A program made the translations under genes and the position numbers. The notes under the pieces were generated by a model. The model made no database searches. It saw nothing but the letters and a program-made list of their open reading frames with translations, and was not told the DNA's origin. A stretch of 64,000 nt of DNA from Zygnema cylindricum (Eukaryota; Streptophyta; Zygnematophyceae; Zygnematales; Zygnemataceae): assembly GCA_037447655.1 (NCBI GenBank), contig JBBHKE010000303.1, forward strand, positions 64,001 to 128,000, given 5' to 3'. Each line of letters opens with the position of its first letter. The first letter of the stretch is position 1. This document shows, in pieces, positions 56,632 to 64,000 of this stretch.

Positions 56632-59600
56632 TGGCGCGACCGTCTGGCGGATTCTCTGCGCAGTATGGGGGCAGGTGATGCGACAGATAGTGCTCTCAGG
56701 AGGCTGGAGAGGGCCGGGAGGGGGAGAGAGAAAGAGAGGAATGGATCTGTTAAGGAGCTCAAAGCGGCGAAGGTGAGTTTCCCAGCTCTCTCCCTCTCTC
56801 TCTCTCTGTCTCTCTCTCCCTAAAGATCTCTGGATCAATTTTTTTTTTGTCTCCCTCTCTCTCAATCAGTCTTTGTTTCATTCTCTCTCCATCTCTCTCT
56901 CTCCCCCCCCCTCTCTCTCTCTGTCTCTCTCTCTCTGTCTCTCTCTATCTCTCTCTCTGCGCCTCTGCAACGCTTCCAACGAATTCTATGCTCCATGTAC
57001 AGGTATTTAAAGCTGGAAAGTCTCTCTCTCTCTCTCTCACTTCCCGCCCCTCTTCTCTCCCCTCTCTGTCCTTCTCTCTTTTGTGATCCATCATCTATAT
57101 ATTTTGTCTTTTTGTCCTTTTCCTTTTTCAGGATGACCAAAGTCAACCAGGATCAACTCAAGCAATGAGAGAGGGTAATCGAAAAAGAGGAATCTCTCAA
57201 GAAAATGGAACAATCTCCTCCTCCCTTCCCACCACCCTAAAAGAAGGACATACAACAGAAGGACCTTCTCAGAAAAAACAAAGAAGTGAGAGAGGAATGG
57301 AGGGAACCAATAAGGGGCCTCCTCCCTCGGTTCCGCAAATCCCACAAGGAACCACTCCTCCTACTCCTCCTTCTCTCCCTCTCTCTCTCCCTCCTGATTC
57401 AGGAGTCGGGAGCGTTACTGGAACAGGGATAGGAGGAGGAATACTAGGACTAGGAGAAGTAGGAGGAGTAGGAATAGGAGTAGGATTAGGAGTAGTAGGA
57501 GTAGGAGGGGGATTAGGAGGAGTAGGAGTAGGAGTAGGAGTAGGAGGAGGTGTAGGAGGTGGAGGAGGTGGAGATCCCTCCGTTCTTTACGGGGCCGATA
57601 GTGGTCTCTCTCCTCTCCAACGAATGGTGGGAATGTTGGGGCAGATGGTAGAGAAGGGAGAGAAAGCGATGCCTTCGGTGGAGCTTTTAATCAATAATTT
57701 ACCCCCGGATCTATTAGCTGATGTGGTAATTACTTATATGCAACATTTACCTCCGTCTCGACCCGATTCGTCTTCTTCTGTGGGACCGTCTACCAATGTC
57801 ATGTCTACCGATGCCACAGGAGGGCCAGCGGGCGGCGAATCGGATTCGTCGCAGATTCGGAGGGATCCTCGAAGGGTAATTTTTTTTCTTTTAATTTTTA
57901 CCGTTCAACTTTTACTGTTTATTTACCTTTTATACTTACCGTTTTTACCATTTTTTACATTTTTGACCGTTTTTGACCGTTTTTTTAACCTTTTTCCATG
58001 TTTTTTTTACCGTTTTTACCTTTTTTCACCGTTTTTACCATTTTTTACCGTTATCATTTTTTTTTTCTTTTGTGTAACTAATCTTAATTAATTTCACTAT
58101 CTTATGAACTGAATAATTGATCATCAAGCTGGTTAATAAAGTAACCCATTTTTTTAACTTATGAAGAAATTAACGAACTGATTAACTAACTGATTAACCC
58201 TCCTTTTTCTATCTCTCTCCCTGCTGCCCTCTTTCTCTCCCTATTTTTTCTTTTTAGCACTCACTTATGAAATGCTCTCTCCCTCTGCTTTTCTCCCTCC
58301 CTTCCCCCCGTCTTTTTGTCTCTCTCTCTTTGTCTCTCTCGCACACTCTTGCTTTCTCTATCTCTCCCTCCACCCCACTCTCTCTCATTCTCTCTCTCCC
58401 ACTCCCTCTCATTCTCTCTCTCTCTCACTCTCTCTCTCCCTCTCTCTCTCTCCCTCTTTTTCCTTTTAACAATCGCTTATGAAATGCTGTCTCTCTGTCT
58501 TTCTCCGTCCCTCCACCTCTCTCTCTCTCTCCCTCTTACTGATGAATTGATTAATTAATCAGTTGACTTTTTAAGTTTCAAAATTTTGCTTACAAAATCC
58601 GATTCTTTTTGTCTTTTTATAGGATCCTCGCCGTCAAGAAAATCGACGCTCTCTCCTTCTCCCCCCAAACTCAGAAGCTCTCTCTCAATCTTCTCCATCA
58701 AAAATAAAGCAAGAAGACCTCTCTCTCTCCCACTCCACCCCACAAGATGACAAATTTCCTTCTCGACCTCACGCCTTTTCCGGTCTCTACGCTTCACTTC
58801 CCTCTCCTTCTCTCCTCTCCAAGTCAGAACCCATATCTGATGACACGATGACTCCCAACTCTCTTTCTCTCCTCACCCCCAAAGTTGAAGATGAAGACGA
58901 AACCGGTCAGGAAGAAGACGAATTAGCAGACGCGGGAAATTTAGGTGAAAACGGAGACCTCGGATTAACCGGAGGAGGAGGAGGGGGAGGGGGAGGAGGA
59001 GGGAGAGAGGTAGGAATGCCTCCGTGGATGGTAACTTCCTCGATCAGAAGTACTGGAGTGGGATTAGAAATAACCCCTTTAGAGTTAAGTTTAGAGGAGA
59101 AAGTCAAAATGAAAAAAATGGCACATTTTCGAATAATTGGGGCGCAAAGGGCCGTATTGGGAGCTGGAGCCGGAAGTCTCCATGTGGCACTTTTGACAAG
59201 ATTGGCAGTAGAGGTAAGGGAAATCTCTCCCTCTCTCTCTTTTTCTGTCTTTCTTTTTTGCTCTCTGTTTTGCTCTGTCTCTCTTTCTATCTCTCTCTCC
59301 CCGCCTTTCTCTCACTTCTTCTCTTTCTCTTTCTCTCTCCTCATCTGGTACTTCTGACAAGATTGGCAGTAGAGGTAAGTGAAATCTCTCCCTCTCTCTC
59401 TCTCTCTCCCTCTCTCTCTCGCTCTTTCTCTCTCTCTCTCTTTCTGTCCATGTGGCGCTTTTAACAAATTTGGCAGTAAAGGTAAGTGAAATCTCTCCCT
59501 CTCTCTCGCTCTCTCTTTTGCTCTCTGTTTTGCTTTCTATCGCTCTCTCCCCCCCTTTCTCTCTCTCCCCTTCTCTCTCTCTCTCTCTCTCTCTCTCCAT

Positions 59601-59731
59601 GTGGACCTTGCGGTAGAGGTCAGTGAATTCTTTCTTAACTCACTCACACACTCTGTTTCTCCATCCCTTTCTCGCTCTTGCGGTTTCTCTCCCCATCTCT
59701 CGATCACTGGATCTCTCTCTCTCTCTCGATA

Positions 59732-59783
<52 letters not shown>

Positions 59784-60453
59784 CCCTTGATTGCTCTACC
59801 TTGAAATTATCCATTCTGTAAATGTCTACCTTATCTCTCAACCTCTCATGTTCTCTTCCCTTCTCATACTCTCTATCTCTTCAACTCTCCCTCGTTTGTC
59901 TTACTTGGTAATTTGTTGCACTTTTTTTTCTCTCTCTCTCTCACTTCATCGTCTGTCCTAAATGTTCCCCACGCGCTCTGTTTTGTTTTTTTCATGTAAT
60001 TTACCTTTTGTTTCTTTTCCCTTTATCTCTCTGTTATCTCTCCTGTGTCCTCTTTTCCTCTCCCTCTTGTCTTTACCCTCATCTTTTTCTAATTTCTCAA
60101 ACCTGACCCTTCTTTTCGTCTCACCTCTCTTATCCCTCTCTTTCTCTCGTCTCTCCTCTGCTCTTCTCTCTCCAATCACTCCTCCCTCCTCACTCCTATC
60201 ACTCTCTGTGTCCTCTCTTCTCTTCTGTCCTCTCCCATTTTTCCTCTCTCGCCCCTCCTATCACTCCTTCCTCTCTCTTATCTTCTCTGATCTTCTCTCT
60301 CTTTTCTCTCTCCTCTATCCTTTCTTTCCTCTCCCTCCCCTTCTCTCTCCCCTCTCTCTCTCCTCTCTCCCCTTCCCAATGCAGTGTCTTTCAAAAGACG
60401 GAGCTTTGGAAAAAATTTTGGATCACATTTTGACGGACTATTCCGGACGACAG
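56632..60453 (+). CDS. Symplekin (mRNA 3'-end processing scaffold), four internal exons, partial
   Basis: Exons 56632-56772, 57132-57875, 58623-59213 and 60385-60453 are bounded by AG/GT, all in phase 0 (141, 744, 591, 69 bp; 515 codons). Exon 1 gives 'WRDRLADSLRSMGAGD'. Exon 2 has a Lys/Arg and Pro-rich part, a Gly/Val repeat (57400-57570), then the symplekin-type 'MPSVELLINNLPPDLLADVV' and 'YMQHLPPSRP', ending 'RRDPRR'. Exon 3 resumes 'DPRRQENRR', then an acidic linker, a Gly11 run and 'HFRIIGAQRAVLGAGAGSLH'. Exon 4 gives 'ALEKILDHILTDYSGRQ'. Symplekin holds CPSF/CstF factors together in the nucleus and binds the Ssu72 phosphatase. N- and C-terminal exons lie outside. The identification rests on the LLINNLPPDLLADVV and RDPRR regions. 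Confidence 0.78.
56778..57090 (+). repeat. CT microsatellite in symplekin intron 1
   Basis: (TCTC)n with few interruptions between exons 1 and 2. Open frames of Ser/Leu or Arg/Glu repeats here are artefacts. Confidence 0.7.
57876..58622 (+). other. Symplekin intron 2
   Basis: 747 bases, GT..AG. 57885-58070 has 'tttttaccgttttt' repeats. 58200-58545 is a CT microsatellite with a near-duplicate 'cttatgaaatgctgtctctc' segment (58265 and 58475). Confidence 0.65.
59188..59640 (+). repeat. Tandem copies of the exon 3 end and its 5' splice site
   Basis: 'ttgacaagattggcagtagaggtaag' at the exon 3 boundary recurs at 59347-59375 ('ctgacaagattggcagtagaggtaag'), in weaker form at 59462-59487 ('ttggcagtaaaggtaagtg') and once more near 59605-59625 ('gcggtagaggtcagtg'). 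The copies are spaced 100-150 bases apart by CT repeats. The first copy (donor after 59213) keeps the frame into exon 4. Confidence 0.75.
59641..60384 (+). repeat. CT-rich remainder of symplekin intron 3
   Basis: A pure (TC)n run at 59714-59780, then a looser C/T tract to the 3' splice site 'cccaatgcag' at 60384. Apparent frames here are low complexity. Confidence 0.65.
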
Positions 60454-63400
60454 GTATTTATTTATCTATTTATTATATGTATATATATATGTTTTTTTTC
60501 ATTTTTTTCTATTTTTTTTTTTTTTTTAGTAATTTTTTTATTTTTACAAAAAAATAAAAATAAGAACATTAGTAAATTAACGAACAAAAAAATAAAATAA
60601 AAAACAAAAATTAATATATTAATGAACAAAAGTAAATAAATTGATTAATTTTATTGTTATTTTTTTACTATTGTTTTTTTATATATTTTTTTATTTTTTT
60701 TTATGTTTTTTCATTAATTTAGTTGTTTATTAATAAATTAGTTTTTTCTTTCTTTTTCTTTGTATTTTTTTTTACTTTCTTTTAAAAAATTTCACTTTCA
60801 TTTTTTGTTTTTTTTTTATTTATTATTTTATTATTTTTCTAATTCATATAATTTGTTTAGAATTTGATTTGTTTTATTAAAATAAAAATATATAATTAAT
60901 AAACAACTAAATTAATGAAATTAAAAAAAAAAACGGCTTTCCATTTTTTTTCATAATCATTATTTATAATGGTATTTATTGTTATTTTATATTATTACAG
61001 GTATATTTGTAAAAAAAACAAAATAGTATCATACTTAAAATTAAAACGAGAAAAAAAAACAATAATGATTAAAAAAATATATATATATTTAAAAAAAAAT
61101 TATGATTTTTTTTAATGATTTTTTTTTTTATTGCCATTATTAATAATATTATTATTAAAGTATGTTTTTTCATTATAAACTATAATAATATAAAAAAATG
61201 TAAGTTTTTTTTTATTTTAATTTTAAATTTTTGATTGTAAAAAATATTTATTTCTAATTTACTTTATTAATAAGTTTAATGATTTTAACCCGTTCCTATG
61301 TTTTTTTTATTTGTCTTATTTTATATTTTAACATAATCTTTACAAGTCGAGAAATACGTTTTCTACCAGCGTACGAAATGTTCGTAATTTCAATATAGTG
61401 TGGAATAAATCAACCCACTCCGGGTTAAAAAACCGGAAAAGTCAAAAACACGAATCTGAATTTTGCAATTTTTACATTCGATGATTTGAACTTTTGAAGT
61501 CAAAAAGATTGGAGCAATTTTTACATTCGATGATTTTAACTTTTGAAGTCGAAAAGATTGGAGCTACAGCAGTCAACTTAAGAGAGCCAAATTAAGTTTC
61601 AAATTAACAATATTAATGAAACTTTTAAATCTAAAACAAAGTCGTCGCAGTTTCTTATGTGATTTTAAACTACGTCAAATTAAGATTCAAATTAACAATA
61701 TTTATGAAACTTTGAAATCTAAAACGAAGCCGTCGCGATTATTTCAGTGATTTCAAACTACGTACGAATACGTAACAATCGCAAATTCAAACGACTTACG
61801 TTAAAACAACAACGTCAAATTAAAATTCAAAATACTATTATTTTATAAAATTTCAAATCTAAAACTACAAAGGCTCACATATTCCAACAATTGCTAACAT
61901 GTCATTTTAGATGCACTTACAACTACACAGTTTTATGGAATAAAGTTAAGAAAACAGTATCAAAAAATAGAAACATCTTTCCCAAAAGTAGGAAAAAATT
62001 TACAATCTCACTCCGGGTTAGAAAATTGGGAAAATTAAAAACACGAATCACAATCATGCAATTTTTACATTCAATGATTTTAACTTTTGAAGTAAAAAAG
62101 ACTGTAGTCGCCCCAATTTTCTTAAGTGATTTGAAATTGTGTACGAATGCGTAGCAATCGTAAATTCAAACGACTTAAGAGCGCCAAATTAAGATTCGAA
62201 TTTACATTATTTTTGAAACTTTCAAATCTAAAATGGAACTTTTTCGTAAGTGATTTCAAATTGCGTACGAATATGTAGCAATCGCAAATTCAAACGATTT
62301 ACGTTAAAACAACAACGATAAATTAAGATTCAAATTAACTATCTTTTTGAAACTTTTAAATTTAAAACTACAAATGCTCATATATTCAAGTAATTACTAA
62401 CATGTCATTTTTAGATGCACTTGCAAATGCACAGTTTTATGGAATAAAATTGAAAAGACAACATCAAAAAATAAAAAAACATCTTTACCAAAAGTAGTAA
62501 AAAAATTACCATCTTCCCAAAATTTACTATCTTCCTTCTTATATTCTTACATAGGATGTCGAACGACTTTGGCCAATCATGTTCCTTTACATGGAAAAAT
62601 GTACTCAAATTTTTTATTTCAATATTTCACGTAGAAAGTTTCATTTTTTTTTTAACATTATAACCATATTTTTTCATTTTTTAACATTATAAGCGCAACA
62701 TTATAACTATGTTTTTTATTTTTTTAACATTGTAAGCGCAACATTAGAACCGTGTTATACGGTTCAAATTTTAAAATTGTTAGTATACTATAATGATAAT
62801 GATGTATTTCATTTCAACAAACAAATATTGTTTTTTTTGTAGGTTATTTAAGTTATTGTTTATTTTGTTGTATATTTTCTCATATATTTCAAATTTATAT
62901 TATATTTGTGATTTTTTTTAGTTTTGAAGTTTTCCCCAATCATTTACACAAATTTTTACATTAACGTTCAACTATTTTGTTTTTTCTCTCTCGCTCACCT
63001 TATATTTTTTTTCCCAAAATGAAAAATGATTTGCTTTTTAAAATAAAAGTTTGTGTAGTTTTGTACGATTTTGTGAGGAGTAAGTAACGTAATGTTGGTG
63101 CTTTATGTTTTACCTTTAAAAGTCAAAGCTTAAGTGATTTTATACGATTTTGTGGTTTAGTAGCTATTTTTTCAAAACCTTATAAAAAAATAAACATTCA
63201 CAAGAGTCATTCAATTCATGCCACCACTTCATGCATATCGAACATTGTTGTATTGTACTAAATATTAAAAAACAACAAAAACCGTTTTGCATGACTTTGT
63301 GGTTTAGTATCTAATTGTTCGGAACATTAGAAAAAAATAAACGTTCGCGTTAGACATTCAATTCATGCCACCACTTCATGCATATCGGAAATTGTTATTA

Positions 63401-64000
63401 AATATTGAAAAACCACAAAATCCACAAAAAATATATTGTATTTACAAGAAAGCAAAAGGCATCCATCGCAGTATTATTCATATGGTATAATTCAAAGTAA
63501 ACTAAATTTTAACTACGAGACAAAAAAAAGCATGCATCTCAATATTCGTCATTTGGTATAATTCGAAGTCCAACGTTGTACTGTACTCTCGTTCTACAAG
63601 TGTACAAATACGGGCCGGATAGTTATATGTGACATGATACATTATAGAATATAAAATAAAATATTGTGTAATATACAAAAATAACACAAAATAACTTTAT
63701 ACACTTGTTTATATACTGGCCTTAATATATTTATTTGTCACGGAGGGATATATATATGGCCCTTTTTTGTTTGACAACCGTTAAGAGATTATTGAAAGTA
63801 CCTCGATAGGAAATTTAACGATACACAAAATTATTTGTTATTGTTTTCGATACATTAATGTGATAATATGCATAGAAACACATTATGGTCATGCGTATCA
63901 TACATATGTAAAATATATGGCGAATTACCTATGATAATATACGACATTATGTCGTCGCCCCTAATATTTGGCCTTTAATTTGTTTTTATAACTAACTCGA
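60454..64000. other. AT-rich DNA, probably symplekin intron 4 or more
   Basis: No exon or gene could be recognised in 3.5 kb. 60470-61330 is extremely A/T-rich. 61420-62515 contains a diverged 0.5-kb duplication, and 63150-63410 a 145-bp duplication. Short frames (61891-62154, 62411-62608) lie in the duplicated segments and show no motif. Confidence 0.5.

Noticed and set aside
59091-59600. Arg/Glu-rich minus-strand protein
   Set aside because: Antisense reading of CT microsatellite and of symplekin exon 3.

Overview
ORGANISM. This is nuclear DNA of a green-lineage eukaryote, most likely a streptophyte (charophyte-grade) alga with a large, repeat-rich, long-intron genome. Chara-like is my best guess, but that is inference. 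The supports are: (i) copia elements with a primer-binding site matching 16 nt of the anticodon arm of plant initiator tRNA-Met; (ii) a Ty3/gypsy element carrying a cytosine-5 DNA methyltransferase, a type I recall being reported from charophytes and dinoflagellates (de Mendoza and co-workers, 2018); (iii) part of a symplekin gene with phase-0 exons and introns of up to more than 3.5 kb. A moss, lycophyte or fern cannot be excluded from sequence alone.

LAYOUT. 1-4.9 kb: short terminal-inverted-repeat elements (here 'family H') with a nested solo LTR, then gene-free DNA with an LTR fragment. 4.95-12.35 kb: the 3' end of a minus-strand copia ('Z') whose LTR was hit by a complete but dead copia 'Y1'. 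12.36-24.58 kb: a Russian doll. A hAT transposase relic was hit by copia 'X1', whose gag was hit by copia 'Y2' (minus strand, perfect 5-bp target duplication) and by a solo LTR. 25.2-28.86 kb: CTAG/CAGCTG-rich minisatellite split by a solo Y LTR, then a solo X LTR. 28.87-34.52 kb: copia 'Y3'. 34.52-36.1 kb: minus-strand gypsy relic 'G2'. 36.1-37.4 kb: LTR mosaic around a 10-N assembly gap. 37.4-44.1 kb: gypsy 'G1'. 44.1-46 kb: copia 'V' 3' half. 46-46.7 kb: GA-rich satellite. 46.8-50.5 kb: PIF/Harbinger transposon gene pair (SANT/Myb-like protein and transposase, convergent). 51.2-53.4 kb: non-autonomous TIR elements and a near-perfect foldback element. 56.6-60.45 kb: four exons of symplekin, the only ordinary host gene found. 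60.45-64 kb: AT-rich intronic or intergenic DNA with tandem duplications.

HOW IT WORKS TOGETHER. Apart from symplekin (mRNA 3'-end processing scaffold) everything recognisable is mobile DNA. The standout is G1. Its decayed polyprotein reads protease - DNMT3-like cytosine methyltransferase - reverse transcriptase - RNase H - integrase - PHD finger, so one retroelement carried both a DNA-methylation writer and a probable histone-tail reader. The Y copias carry their gag start codon inside the LTR, have two minisatellites in the LTR, and two of them share the same two nonsense codons. That means copies multiplied after the coding region was already broken.

LIMITS. All assignments are from reading translations and motifs; no alignments or searches were run. 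Element ends given with target-site duplications are base-level; other ends are approximate.
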